Assembly: GCF_902499175.1 (NCBI RefSeq)
Contig: NZ_CABVQC010000014.1
Span: forward strand, 62,001-126,000
Origin: Burkholderia aenigmatica
Lineage (GTDB): Bacteria; Pseudomonadota; Gammaproteobacteria; Burkholderiales; Burkholderiaceae
Length of the DNA stretch: 64,000 nucleotides
Direction: 5' to 3'
Shown: piece by piece, positions 1-7,990 of the stretch
Layout of the letters: the number at the start of each line of letters is the position of its first letter
Numbering within the stretch: position 1 is the first letter of the stretch
Position numbers and translations under genes: made by a program
Notes under the pieces: model-generated
Seen by the model: the letters and a program-made list of their open reading frames with translations, nothing else
Databases searched by the model: none
What the model was told of the DNA's origin: nothing

Positions 1-380
1 GCGCAGTGGAACCAGATCCGCAGCGGCCATTCGCGCGTGTACGACTGCTCGTTGTGCAGCGGAATCGCGCGGTGCGGCGGGTATTCGGTCGACGTATAGA
101 CCGCGCCTTCCACCTGGCTGCGCGGCGTCGATGCGTATTCATAGCCGATCAGCGGATCGCCGAACGACGCCGCGAACTGCTGGAACGCGTCGATCGACGG
201 CACGTGAAAACCCGTGAACAGCACGCCGCCCGCCCGTTCGAGCGTGTCGGCCGCGATCTCGCGCGCGAGCGGCGCGACGTCGTCGATCGACATCCCGTCG
301 CTGCCGCGCGGCGACACGACGGTGGGCAGCCCCGGCTCGATACGCAGGTCGTCGAGCGTCGGCAACGTAAGCAGGGTCAT
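1..380 (-). CDS. orbG: TauD/TfdA-family dioxygenase of ornibactin biosynthesis, N-terminal 126 residues (OrbG)
   Basis: The gene runs off the left edge, so only the N-terminal part is visible. The fragment is typical of Fe(II)/2-oxoglutarate dioxygenases of the TauD/TfdA family, including GVLFTGFHV near residue 52 and LHNEQSY, where His109 and Glu111 fit the HxD/E half of the iron-binding facial triad. The rest of the triad would lie off the window. Family members attached to siderophore NRPS clusters hydroxylate the beta carbon of aspartate. Position directly after an MbtH-like gene and an ECF sigma gene matches orbS-orbH-orbG, so beta-hydroxyaspartate formation for ornibactin is inferred. 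The ATG lies 44 nt after the orbH stop, indicating one transcript. Confidence 0.88.
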   Translation of the reverse strand, partial: MTLLTLPTLDDLRIEPGLPTVVSPRGSDGMSIDDVAPLAREIAADTLERAGGVLFTGFHVPSIDAFQQFAASFGDPLIGYEYASTPRSQVEGAVYTSTEYPPHRAIPLHNEQSYTREWPLRIWFHC

Positions 381-424
381 GCAACGTCCTCTTCAGGTGA
401 CGCGCCGGATCACGGCGCAGCGGG

Positions 425-667
425 TCACGACGCGCGCGATGCGCGCTCGCCGTCCATCGCGCGGCGCAGGCTCGCGGGGCGCATGTCGGTCCAGACTGTC
501 TCGATGTGCGCGAGACAGTCGGCTTTCGGGCCGCTCACGCCGACTTCGCGCCAGCCGGCCGGCACGGGCCGGAACGTCGGCCAGATCGAATACTGTTCTT
601 CGTCGTTGATGACGACCGTATAGACGAGGTCGTCGGTGTCGGCGGAAGGCGTCGTGGCTTGCGTCAT
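425..667 (-). CDS. orbH: MbtH-like protein of the ornibactin cluster (OrbH)
   Basis: An 80-residue protein of the usual MbtH length. It has the family signature [10 protein letters not shown], then PAGWREVG and the C-terminal [14 protein letters not shown], which contain the conserved Trp residues. MbtH proteins bind adenylation domains of non-ribosomal peptide synthetases and support their folding and activity, so this one should serve the ornibactin NRPS genes expected beyond the left edge. The frame is open further upstream, but the start at 667 is chosen because it gives family length and the upstream residues are low-complexity. An OrbS-type promoter lies just upstream (732-756). Confidence 0.93.
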   Translation of the reverse strand: MTQATTPSADTDDLVYTVVINDEEQYSIWPTFRPVPAGWREVGVSGPKADCLAHIETVWTDMRPASLRRAMDGERASRAS

Positions 668-731
668 GATCGGAAATCGCTGAGGCGGTTGAAGGTGGCG
701 AAGCGGCGGAGTCGGCCGCTCCTGTCTGATA

Positions 732-756
732 GACGATTGGCCGGCGCGGTTTTTTA
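732..756 (-). promoter_or_regulatory. Candidate OrbS (iron-starvation sigma) promoter for orbH
   Basis: On the minus strand TAAA (756-753) and CGTC (735-732) are separated by exactly 17 nt. As I recall, OrbS and PvdS-type sigma factors use -35 TAAA and -10 CGTC elements with this spacing. The -35 element overlaps the orbS stop codon, so orbHG transcription could start separately inside the end of orbS. Confidence 0.6.
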
Positions 757-1410
757 CCGGCGCCGGGCGCGACCGCCCAGGAACACCGGGCACGCGACGC
801 CGCGATGGCACGCGTCGAGGCATTCCGCGCAGTGGCGCTCCGCGTCGCGCACCATGAAATGCACGAGCGTCTGCGACACGTTCAGCGCGCGCGCCGCGGT
901 CTGCAGCGTCTCCTCGCGCAGCCGCACCATCTCGAATGCCGCGCGGCTGCGCGCCGGCAGGTCATCGAGGGCGGCCCACACACGCCGCAGCGTGTCGCGC
1001 GTCAGCAGCGCGGCTTCCGGCGTCGGCTCGGGCGACGGCACGTCGAAGCCGTCGTCCTCTTCCGTGTGATAGACGTTCTCGAGGCTTTGCCGGCGGCACG
1101 CGTCGATCGACGCATTGCGCACCATTCGCGTCACGTACGCGACCGGCTGGCGCACCGCGTCCTGGTTCGGGAATTCGACGAGCTTCACGAACACGTCGTG
1201 GACGACATCCTCGGCGCGGCTCGCGCAGCCGACGAAGCCGCGCGCGACATTGACGAGCATCGCGCGATGCGAGATCAGCACGTCGAGCAACGCCCCCTGC
1301 GCACGGGGCTCCGCGGCACGGCACGCACGCAGCGGCCGATCGGAATGACGGCCGAGGAACGGGTTCGCCGCTGCCGCCGCCGGTCGGTCGAGCACTTCCG
1401 CCATCGCCAT
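754..1410 (-). CDS. orbS: ECF sigma factor OrbS, ornibactin regulator
   Basis: A 218-residue group IV sigma factor. Region 2 is visible as [15 protein letters not shown] followed by [16 protein letters not shown], and region 4 as [31 protein letters not shown] with its helix-turn-helix. The N-terminal extension of about 40 residues and the Cys-containing C-terminus resemble PvdS/OrbS iron-starvation sigma factors rather than heme- or stress-type ECFs. OrbS directs RNA polymerase to ornibactin biosynthesis and transport genes when iron is scarce. No anti-sigma gene is adjacent, as expected for a factor controlled by Fur. A Fur-like box lies upstream at 1454-1474 and the MbtH-like gene follows. 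Confidence 0.92.
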   Translation of the reverse strand: MAMAEVLDRPAAAAANPFLGRHSDRPLRACRAAEPRAQGALLDVLISHRAMLVNVARGFVGCASRAEDVVHDVFVKLVEFPNQDAVRQPVAYVTRMVRNASIDACRRQSLENVYHTEEDDGFDVPSPEPTPEAALLTRDTLRRVWAALDDLPARSRAAFEMVRLREETLQTAARALNVSQTLVHFMVRDAERHCAECLDACHRGVACPVFLGGRARRR

Positions 1411-1735
1411 CGATCTGCTCCGTCAAATTCCGAGATAGCGCAATTTAACGTAAACGCAAATCATTCTCAATCCGATTACGGGATGACCCTTTCGACTACC
1501 AGGATTTGTCTGAATAATCGCCGGAATCGTTGCATGAACAGACGGGACGCGCGCGGCCGGTCGCGGCACGCGGCCACCCGCGCGTCCGTCCGGCGCGCAT
1601 GGCTGGCGTCGCGCCGACACGATCTTTCACGAGTCTGACGAAACGCCTGCGCCTGTCATGCGCGGTAGCAACTTATTACCACGTGAAATTTTGAGGGCTC
1701 GTACGATCGACTTGCCGTTTCCAAGGGAGAACAAC
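1411..1735. other. Intergenic region between orbS and a divergent small lipoprotein gene
   Basis: A 325-nt divergent promoter region. The orbS-proximal part is relatively AT-rich and contains the Fur-like box. The remainder, 1520-1735, shows no convincing gene. A purine-rich AAGGGAG stretch near 1722 is the likely ribosome binding site of the lipoprotein gene. Confidence 0.6.
1454..1474. promoter_or_regulatory. Fur-like box in the orbS promoter
   Basis: Minus-strand reading gives TGAGAATGATTTGCG, which matches the TGAtAAT-n-ATTaTCA Fur motif in the first two blocks and less well at the end. It sits about 45-65 nt upstream of orbS in the AT-richest part of the gap. Fur repression of orbS is established for Burkholderia; assigning it to this exact site is inference. 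Confidence 0.55.
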
Positions 1736-1963
1736 ATGAAATCCATCGTGTTATCCGCTGTCATGGTGGGCGCGCTGTCGAGCGTGATGCTCACCGGTTG
1801 CGTTGCCTATCCTGCCCCGGCCGAAGTCACGATCGGCTGGCATGGCGATCGCTACTGGGACGGCAATCGCTACTGGGAGCGCCACGACTGGGAGGCTCAG
1901 CATCCGGGCGGGCATGACGACCGCCGCGACGATCGCCGGGACGACCAGCGGCCGCAGTGGTAA
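1736..1963 (+). CDS. Small putative lipoprotein with acidic/basic C-terminal repeat
   Basis: A 75-residue protein with a lipoprotein signal: MKSIV, a hydrophobic stretch, then the lipobox LTGC with acylated Cys near residue 22. The mature part is short and rich in Trp and Tyr (GWHGDRYWDGNRYWERHDW), ending in a repeated charged DDRRDDRRDD tract. I recognise no catalytic family; similar small envelope proteins are common in Burkholderia. The ATG at 1736 is chosen because the signal peptide begins there and AAGGGAG lies at suitable spacing, although the frame is open from 1658. It is probably co-transcribed with the His-rich protein that follows. Confidence 0.75.
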   Translation: MKSIVLSAVMVGALSSVMLTGCVAYPAPAEVTIGWHGDRYWDGNRYWERHDWEAQHPGGHDDRRDDRRDDQRPQW

Positions 1964-2009
1964 GGCCCCGCCGCTCCCGTGACCCGCTATTCAACGACCG
2001 CACCTCAAC

Positions 2010-2147
2010 ATGAAGACGCTACTGAAAACCCTGACCGTCGCGGCGCTCGCCGCCGCCGTACTCGTACCGGCCATCGCCGAAGCGCATCCGCACCGGGTGT
2101 GTCACTTCGATCATCACCATCACAAGATGTGCCGCTGGGTGCGCTGA
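2010..2147 (+). CDS. Small exported histidine-rich (HHHH-motif) protein
   Basis: A 45-residue reading frame starting MKTLLKTLTVAALAAAVL with a clear signal peptide, probably cleaved after AEA near residue 24. The mature peptide would be about 20 residues and contains CHFDHHHHKMC, two Cys flanking a His tetrad, then CRWVR-like residues at the end. This matches small proteins annotated in Burkholderia simply as HHHH-motif proteins, whose function is unknown. The composition suggests metal binding in the periplasm, which is inference. A strong terminator follows 24 nt after the stop, supporting a real transcript end. Confidence 0.72.
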   Translation: MKTLLKTLTVAALAAAVLVPAIAEAHPHRVCHFDHHHHKMCRWVR

Positions 2148-2170
2148 GCCTCGCGCAGCAGATGCGAAAA

Positions 2171-2194
2171 ACGCCGGCAAGCCGGCGTTTTTTT
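2171..2194 (+). terminator. Rho-independent terminator after the His-rich protein gene
   Basis: A perfect 8-bp stem ACGCCGGC / GCCGGCGT with a two-base AA loop, followed by seven T residues. An A-run on the other side allows function for the convergent fimbrial operon as well. Confidence 0.85.
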
Positions 2195-2264
2195 CGTTTT
2201 ACCGACTCTGCGGCAACAACCTGCGTCGCACGATGCAACGCACGCCGCTCACGCCGCACAGCGC

Positions 2265-3293
2265 TCAATACAGAAAAATCCGGATCGTCGCCGACGCGTC
2301 GAACGGCCCGATCTTCGGCGGTCCGAACGACTTGAGCACCGCGTCGAGCATCACGCTCTGATTGGCGACGTTGGCCGCAAACTGCGCGAGCGTGAATTGC
2401 TTGTTGAATTCGATCGCCTTGCCCTGGCTGTCTTCCAGACCAATGCCGAAGTTGCTCTTGCTTTCAGGCACCAGCAAGCCGTTCTGCACGTCGCCCTTCG
2501 TCGCTTCAAAGTAACCGTCGACGCGCACCGGGATGCTGCATTTCTTCGTCAGCGACAGCGAAAACCGCTCGCGCGGCACGGCCGGCAGGAAGCCATTGCC
2601 GGACGCCTGCACCTGGCGGAAATTGACGATGCCGGGCTCGGGCGTCACCAGCACGTCGACGGTGCATGGCGTCGGCTTGAGTTTCTGCAGCCCGCTCAGG
2701 TAGTAGCGGAAACTTCCATTGCTGTTCAGCCCGCGCTCGCCGTCGAACTGGAACACCGCATAGGTGTCTGACGGCGGCGTCACCCACGTTCCGCGCTTGC
2801 GCACGACAATCTGATACGTGATGCTGATCGGCACCTTGGGGCACAACCCTTGCCCGACCTCCCAATCACTCAAACGGCACACGCCCACGGAACTGCCCGT
2901 TTCGATGCGATCACCCAGCAAGCTGCCGTGCCCGTAATGGTCTTCGCCACCGTAGCGAATGCCGACTTCGAGCCCCCATGCAGCCGGATTCTGCGTCGCC
3001 GGATTCGCGTAGAAGTAAACCGGCTCGGGAAAGTTCTGCAGCCTGGGGATATCCTTGTAGCAATAGCCGGTCGTCGTGCGCGGTGGCGAGACCCAGATCA
3101 CGTAGCCGTCCGGCGCATCGGTCGGATACGACGCGACATTGCCGATCGATTCGGTCAGCGACATGCCGCTGCCGTTCGCGACACATTTCAACGCCCACGC
3201 CGGCTGCGCAAGCGCGACGAACAGCGCGAGCACACACCACCGGAGCCACTTGGGCATCCGCGCCGTCACCCCGCTTCGCGTGCCCCAGCTCAT
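2265..3293 (-). CDS. Fimbrial tip adhesin of a chaperone-usher pilus
   Basis: A 342-residue exported protein. The signal peptide includes RWCVLALFVALAQPAWA. The mature N-terminal half has scattered Cys, as in lectin-type adhesin domains, and the C-terminal half carries a pilin-like domain with paired Cys (near TPCTVDVLV and KKCSIPV) ending in a beta strand (ATIRIFLY) suited to donor-strand exchange. It is the last gene of the fimbrial operon, the usual place for a FimH-like adhesin. The ATG at 3293 is supported by a four-base ATGA overlap with the chaperone stop. The receptor cannot be read from sequence. Confidence 0.8.
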   Translation of the reverse strand: MSWGTRSGVTARMPKWLRWCVLALFVALAQPAWALKCVANGSGMSLTESIGNVASYPTDAPDGYVIWVSPPRTTTGYCYKDIPRLQNFPEPVYFYANPATQNPAAWGLEVGIRYGGEDHYGHGSLLGDRIETGSSVGVCRLSDWEVGQGLCPKVPISITYQIVVRKRGTWVTPPSDTYAVFQFDGERGLNSNGSFRYYLSGLQKLKPTPCTVDVLVTPEPGIVNFRQVQASGNGFLPAVPRERFSLSLTKKCSIPVRVDGYFEATKGDVQNGLLVPESKSNFGIGLEDSQGKAIEFNKQFTLAQFAANVANQSVMLDAVLKSFGPPKIGPFDASATIRIFLY

Positions 3294-4036
3294 TTCTTCA
3301 CGCTCTTGCAAGCACCGGCCTCACACGCATACTCCACCGCCACCTGGCCGCCGTAGTCGTCCACATGCGTGACGAACAGCGTCGACAGCGTCGCGGCCTT
3401 GAACGGCACGTCGGCCGTGCTCATCGGGCTGATCATCACCGGGTCCAGCGGCACGGGCGTCTTCTGCGCGCCCGACGCCACGTCGACGATCGTGATGTGA
3501 TAGGGCGTCGGGTTGTCGAACACCAGCTTGTGCGCGGCCGCGTCCACACGCAGCGTCATCGGCAGCGTCCAGTCCTCGTCGCGCACCGGCTGCACGGCCT
3601 TCGGCCGGTAGAACAGCTTCATCTGCGTATGCAGCGCGATCTGCAGCGAGTTCGGCACATCGCTCTTCGGCGGTACTTCGCGAATGTTCAGGTAGAACAC
3701 CGTTTCGCGATCGGCCGGCAGCTCGGCACCCGGCAGCTTTGCGATCCGCAGCACGTTGCGCTCGTTCGCTTCGACGCGTTGCAGCGGGGGCACGACCATC
3801 AGCGGCGACGTGATCTTGTTGTGTTTCTCGTCCTCGAGCCAAGACTGCACGAGATACGGATAGGTCGTGCTCTTGTTGGTGATCGTGACGATCGCAGCCT
3901 GTTCGCCTTCGTTGAAGATCACTCGTGTGCGGTCCGGCACGATCGCCGCCTGCGCGGCACCCGCGAGCAGCGCGCCGGCGGTGGCGAGCACGCACCATGC
4001 GCGCCGCGGAAAGGAAAGGGAGAGGGAATGGTTCAT
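3290..4036 (-). CDS. fimC: Periplasmic pilus assembly chaperone (PapD/FimC type)
   Basis: A 248-residue protein with a signal peptide (CVLATAGALLAGAAQA) and the PapD immunoglobulin fold. The start of the first domain reads IVPDRTRVIFNEGEQAAIVTITN, and YPYLVQSWLEDE followed by FYLNIREVPPKS gives the strands that cap subunits. The Arg in PDRTR and a Lys in the second strand would anchor the subunit C-terminus. It shuttles pilin subunits to the usher encoded just upstream (16 nt gap) and is translationally coupled to the adhesin. The start at 4036 is chosen because the signal peptide begins there. Confidence 0.92.
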   Translation of the reverse strand: MNHSLSLSFPRRAWCVLATAGALLAGAAQAAIVPDRTRVIFNEGEQAAIVTITNKSTTYPYLVQSWLEDEKHNKITSPLMVVPPLQRVEANERNVLRIAKLPGAELPADRETVFYLNIREVPPKSDVPNSLQIALHTQMKLFYRPKAVQPVRDEDWTLPMTLRVDAAAHKLVFDNPTPYHITIVDVASGAQKTPVPLDPVMISPMSTADVPFKAATLSTLFVTHVDDYGGQVAVEYACEAGACKSVKK

Positions 4037-4052
4037 CGCTGGATCCGTGAAA

Positions 4053-6539
4053 TCATCGTTCGACCCGCGCAGCCGCTGCATGCGACTCGCCGGGTGTCTG
4101 GCACGTCACCGGAATCGGCGTGCCTTCGAGTTGAAGCTGGTTCGGCAGTGCGTCGACCGTGCAAAGCGTGCGTTCGCCCGCCCGCACCGCGAGCGTGGAT
4201 TTCGGCTGAACCTGGGTCAGGAACGCTGCACCGCCCTCGCCGACGATGCCGAGTTCCTTGCCGTTCGCCGCGTCCTGCACGGACGCGCCGAACGGCATCG
4301 GCTTGCCGGCCGCATCGGTCAGCGTCAGGTACAGGTTGCTACCGCGCGCGGCAGTGAACTTCACGAAGCCGATCGCGCCGTCGGTCAGCACCATGCGCTG
4401 GATCGGGTTCGTCACCTGCACTTCGAGCGGCAGCTTCTCGACGTTGACGGTCGCGTCGTACACGTTGTACGGCGAGATGCCGTCGAGCACCCCATAGCCG
4501 CGCGAATCGGTATGCGTGAGCGAGCCGGACAGCGGTACGTCGGGCACGCCGTCGGTGGACACCAGCAAGCGCGTATCGCCCGCGTTGCCGTTCGCGTGCG
4601 CGGAGATGCCGTACTGCGTCGCGACGAACGAGCCGTCGACCTCGAGCGACGCGGCCGCATACGAATTGGCAAGCGTCGACGCCTGCGCGGTAAGCTGGTA
4701 CGTCGACGAGCGCTGCCGGAAGCTCGCGTTCGCCGATGCACGACCGTCGGTCGCGCCCGTATTGATCTGGTAGGTACGGCCGTCCGCATCGTCGTAGATG
4801 TAGCCGGCGTTCACGCTCGTACTGCCGCTGCCCGTCGTCAAGTTCGACGTGACGGTGTGTTTGACGCCGATCGGCAGCGTCGCGGTGACGGAGAACTGGT
4901 TGCCGCTCGCGCCCGCGCTCTGCGTGCGAAATGCCGACACGTTCACGCTCACGTTGCGCAGCGCGCCGATCGAGAACGCGCGCGTCAACGTGATGCCGAC
5001 GCGCTGCTCGGACGCGCGCGCCCAGTAGGTCGTCTGGTCGTACGAGAAATAGGTCGACGTGTCGCCGAAGCGCTTAGACATCGACGCCGAATAGCGCTGC
5101 TTGCTGTTGGCAAGGCCGTATGAAGTCGGATCGCCCGTGAACTGTGCGAAGTTCGTGTACTCGCGCTCAGAAAAACGGTAGCCGAAGAAGCGCACGTCGG
5201 CATCGAGCGTATCGAAGTGCTTCGAATAGTTGACGCGGTACGAGTTGCCGTTGCGTGTCGCGCCGTTCCACCACAGGCGCGCCCGTGCATGCGTGACGTC
5301 GGCCGACAGCGCGCCGAACGATCCGAAATCGCGACCGAGGCCCAGCGCGATCGACGTATAGCCCGACGCGGCGATGAAACCGCCGTACACGGTGAAGTCC
5401 AGCGGCAGGCCGTATGCCACTTCGCCGAAACCGAAGAATGGCGTAATGCCGGCGCCGCCGAACTGGCGCGGCTTGCCGAGCGCCATCTTGTAGCGCAATT
5501 GCCCGGTACGCGCGAGGAACGGCACGGCTGCCGTCGTCACCTGGAAACGCTGCACGCTGCCGTCCTCTTCCTCGACCGCGACGTCGAGCGTGCCCTGCAC
5601 GCTCGTGTTGATGTTCTGCAGCGCAAAGGCGCCCGGCGACACGCGCGTCACGTACAACACGCGGCCTGCCTGCGACACGGTCACGGTCGCGTTGGTGCGC
5701 GCGACGCCCGAGATCAGCGGCGCATAGCCGCGCAACGACGGCGGCAGCATGCGGTCGTCGCTGCGGATCGACGCGCCCGTCAGCGCGAACGTGTCGAAAA
5801 TGTCGGAGCTCAGGTAGTCGTCGCCGAACGTCGCGGTCGATTGGATCGACGGCAGCGCGCGAAATGCGTAAAGCCGGCTGAAGCGGAACGTTCGGTCCGC
5901 GTACGCTGTGTTGCCGACGTTCGACTGCGCCTGGTAGTCGCCACGAAAGCGCCATGCGTCCCAGTTCGCGCCGATCGTCCCGTAGGCCTGGATCGAATTC
6001 GTCTGTCGGCCTGCCGCGCCGAAGCTGCGGTTGGTGTTCGCGATCACGCGATAGTCGAGCATCGCGCCGGGAATCCCTTCGGACCAGTTCTCCGGCGGCA
6101 GGTAGGTCGAATCGGTGAACTCGAGCGCGGCCTGCGGAATCGTGATCTTGAGCCGCCCGTCGCTTTTCAGGTAACGCACGGTCGCCCCTTCGATCGCCGT
6201 CAGGTCGACGCAGCTTCCGCCCTGGAAACGCGGCAGGTCCTTCGCAAGCGACGGCTTCAGGCCGAACCGCGCGACGAGTTCCGGTCGCAGGCACGGCTTG
6301 CCCGCGCCGGACGCGTCGACGGCCACGAACTCGATCGCCTGCAGCCCGAGGAACAGGTCGTTGACCTGCACGTCGAGCATGTACTCGCCCGGCAGCGTGA
6401 AGTCGGGCTGCGAGAACTGCGACAGGTCGACGTTGCTCGTTCCGCCGATGTCGAGGAACGACGAATTGAATTCCGTCGCATGGCTCTGGCTGCCGACAAC
6501 CAGCACGGAGACGCAAAGGAAGGAATGTCTGATTCGCAC
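4053..6539 (-). CDS. fimD: Outer-membrane fimbrial usher
   Basis: An 828-residue usher of normal FimD/PapC size. A signal peptide (CVSVLVVGSQSHA) precedes the N-terminal domain, which begins FNSSFLDIGG and reads DLSQF and PGEYMLDVQVN. This is followed by a beta barrel with the typical DDYLSSD and GYAPLISGVARTNA segments and a C-terminal region with paired Cys. It forms the pore through which chaperone-bound pilins are polymerised. The codon at 6539 is GTG, since an in-frame TAG lies three codons upstream and no in-frame ATG follows in the signal region. The pilin gene stops 89 nt upstream. Confidence 0.93.
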   Translation of the reverse strand: MRIRHSFLCVSVLVVGSQSHATEFNSSFLDIGGTSNVDLSQFSQPDFTLPGEYMLDVQVNDLFLGLQAIEFVAVDASGAGKPCLRPELVARFGLKPSLAKDLPRFQGGSCVDLTAIEGATVRYLKSDGRLKITIPQAALEFTDSTYLPPENWSEGIPGAMLDYRVIANTNRSFGAAGRQTNSIQAYGTIGANWDAWRFRGDYQAQSNVGNTAYADRTFRFSRLYAFRALPSIQSTATFGDDYLSSDIFDTFALTGASIRSDDRMLPPSLRGYAPLISGVARTNATVTVSQAGRVLYVTRVSPGAFALQNINTSVQGTLDVAVEEEDGSVQRFQVTTAAVPFLARTGQLRYKMALGKPRQFGGAGITPFFGFGEVAYGLPLDFTVYGGFIAASGYTSIALGLGRDFGSFGALSADVTHARARLWWNGATRNGNSYRVNYSKHFDTLDADVRFFGYRFSEREYTNFAQFTGDPTSYGLANSKQRYSASMSKRFGDTSTYFSYDQTTYWARASEQRVGITLTRAFSIGALRNVSVNVSAFRTQSAGASGNQFSVTATLPIGVKHTVTSNLTTGSGSTSVNAGYIYDDADGRTYQINTGATDGRASANASFRQRSSTYQLTAQASTLANSYAAASLEVDGSFVATQYGISAHANGNAGDTRLLVSTDGVPDVPLSGSLTHTDSRGYGVLDGISPYNVYDATVNVEKLPLEVQVTNPIQRMVLTDGAIGFVKFTAARGSNLYLTLTDAAGKPMPFGASVQDAANGKELGIVGEGGAAFLTQVQPKSTLAVRAGERTLCTVDALPNQLQLEGTPIPVTCQTPGESHAAAARVER

Positions 6540-6628
6540 GCGGCGCTACCGGAAGTCCGAGGAGAAGAAAACAGGAAGGAAAGAAGAGGGAGGAAGGGAT
6601 GCATGCACCCCTCCTCCGATACAGGCGC

Positions 6629-7141
6629 TTACTCGTAGCGAACCGTGAAGTTCGCGACGCTGTCGGCCGTACCCGGCGTCACGCCGGCAGCCGTCGCTTC
6701 GTAGCGCGCCCCGAACGTCACGGTGTTGTTGCCCTTCGACAGCAGCGTCGGCGCAGCTTGCTCGACGCCGTTGTCGAGGTCTTCACCCGACGCGCTCTGC
6801 AGACGGATGCCGACGTTGGTTGCGGAACCGATCGTTGCGAGCAGCTTCGGCTGCGTTGCGTTCGACGTGCCCGTGAACGTGAACTTCGCCTGCTTCGACA
6901 CGCTGGTGTCGCAATCCGTCAGCGTGATCTGGAACGTAACCGGCTGGGACTTGTCGCCAGCCTTCGTGAACGCGTTGGTCGGCACCTTGCCGAGCTGCAC
7001 GGTCTGGTTGACCGAACCCGAATCGATGCCGCATGCGCCCGCGACGATCTCGCCCTTGAAGTTGATCGTGCCGGTGCCCGCTGCGAAAGCCGAGGTCGAC
7101 AGGGCCGCGAGTGCGACAGCGGTCAGGAGGGATTTTTTCAT
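6629..7141 (-). CDS. fimA: Type 1 fimbrial major pilin subunit
   Basis: A 170-residue pilin. The signal peptide MKKSLLTAVALAALSTSAFAAG is followed by GTINFKGEIVAGACGI, the first conserved Cys, and TLTDCD, the second, which form the pilin disulfide. The protein ends VANFTVRYE with the penultimate Tyr typical of chaperone-recognised subunits. Being the first gene of the operon and the smallest subunit, it is probably the shaft protein. The ATG at 7141 is chosen by the signal peptide although the frame is open to 7222. The long AT-rich upstream region suggests regulated expression. Confidence 0.93.
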   Translation of the reverse strand: MKKSLLTAVALAALSTSAFAAGTGTINFKGEIVAGACGIDSGSVNQTVQLGKVPTNAFTKAGDKSQPVTFQITLTDCDTSVSKQAKFTFTGTSNATQPKLLATIGSATNVGIRLQSASGEDLDNGVEQAAPTLLSKGNNTVTFGARYEATAAGVTPGTADSVANFTVRYE

Positions 7142-7990
7142 GACGTTACCCGTAAGGAGTACAAATGGAGTAGATGACGTGGCGGACACAAACGGCAGCG
7201 TGTGGTGGCTCCCGTCCGTCACGAGGCGGCATTATCGAGATAAACATGAAAGTTTTCTGTAAATCATTGTCAAATCCCTCTGACAATGTCCGATTCACCC
7301 CTCTAAATTCACATTCTTTCCTGTCAATTTTCAATCCATTTATTTTTATCCGCAGTCCTTCTTTATTTTTCGGAAGCAATTGAAGATTAAAGAAATTTTC
7401 GAACGACAACCGACACTGCCCCGCTCACCCTTGCTGGCATTGACTCCCGCAAGATCCCTCCGGAAAAAGACAAAACATTGTCCGGCTCCGCCATCGTTGT
7501 CATACGGCAACACCAATATCAAATCATTTTCAACAAACAGGAAATTAACCGGCGATTTAATCAAGCCAATTTTTTCGCGCAAACGATTGCGATATAAATA
7601 CAAACGTTTTACTGCGACACTTTGCCGCCCTCATTATTTCCAATACATGGATTAATCCGGACGTCAATTCCGGAACGGAAAGCGCGTGCCTGCGTGGCCG
7701 CCGGAACCCGACATTCGGGCCGCATCGCAGGTGCGAAGAAAGGAAAAGTGAACCGCACACGTTTGCGCGTCCGGCGACACGAACGGTCGCCGGACGCGGG
7801 TCGTTCCGGAACGCACATGTGCGCGCTGCCGCAGGATGACAAACGTCCTGGCCGGCCTGTCGGTGGGGAAATTCGGTGGAGAAAGATAGCGCGAGAACAG
7901 CGATATCGGTCGAAGCAAGCGGCGGCGGCACGTCGCATCGTACCGCCGCCGTTGTGCCGCCTGGCGCGCTGCCGCGTCAGGCGACGGGTA
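7142..7990. other. Long AT-rich intergenic region between fimbrial and efflux operons
   Basis: About 850 nt without a convincing gene. Roughly 7240-7660 is markedly AT-rich compared with its surroundings and contains the inverted repeat at 7265-7288. It lies upstream of the fimbrial operon and downstream of oprA. Near 7921-7950 a GGCGGCGG / CCGCCGCC stem could act as the end of the efflux transcript, but it lacks a clear T-run. Short open frames here show no signal, domain or codon bias. Confidence 0.6.
7265..7288. repeat. Perfect inverted repeat upstream of the pilin gene
   Basis: CATTGTCA and TGACAATG form perfect 8-bp arms separated by 8 nt, inside the AT-rich region about 125-150 nt upstream of the pilin start. 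This is the layout of a binding site for a dimeric regulator. The regulator is not identifiable here. Confidence 0.55.

Noticed and set aside
7265-7288. FimS-like invertible switch upstream of the pilin gene
   Set aside because: Only one inverted repeat with an 8-nt centre, no second distant repeat and no recombinase gene, so phase inversion is not supported.
7557-7931. A 124-residue minus-strand frame in the AT-rich gap
   Set aside because: No signal, domain or codon bias, and no ribosome site.
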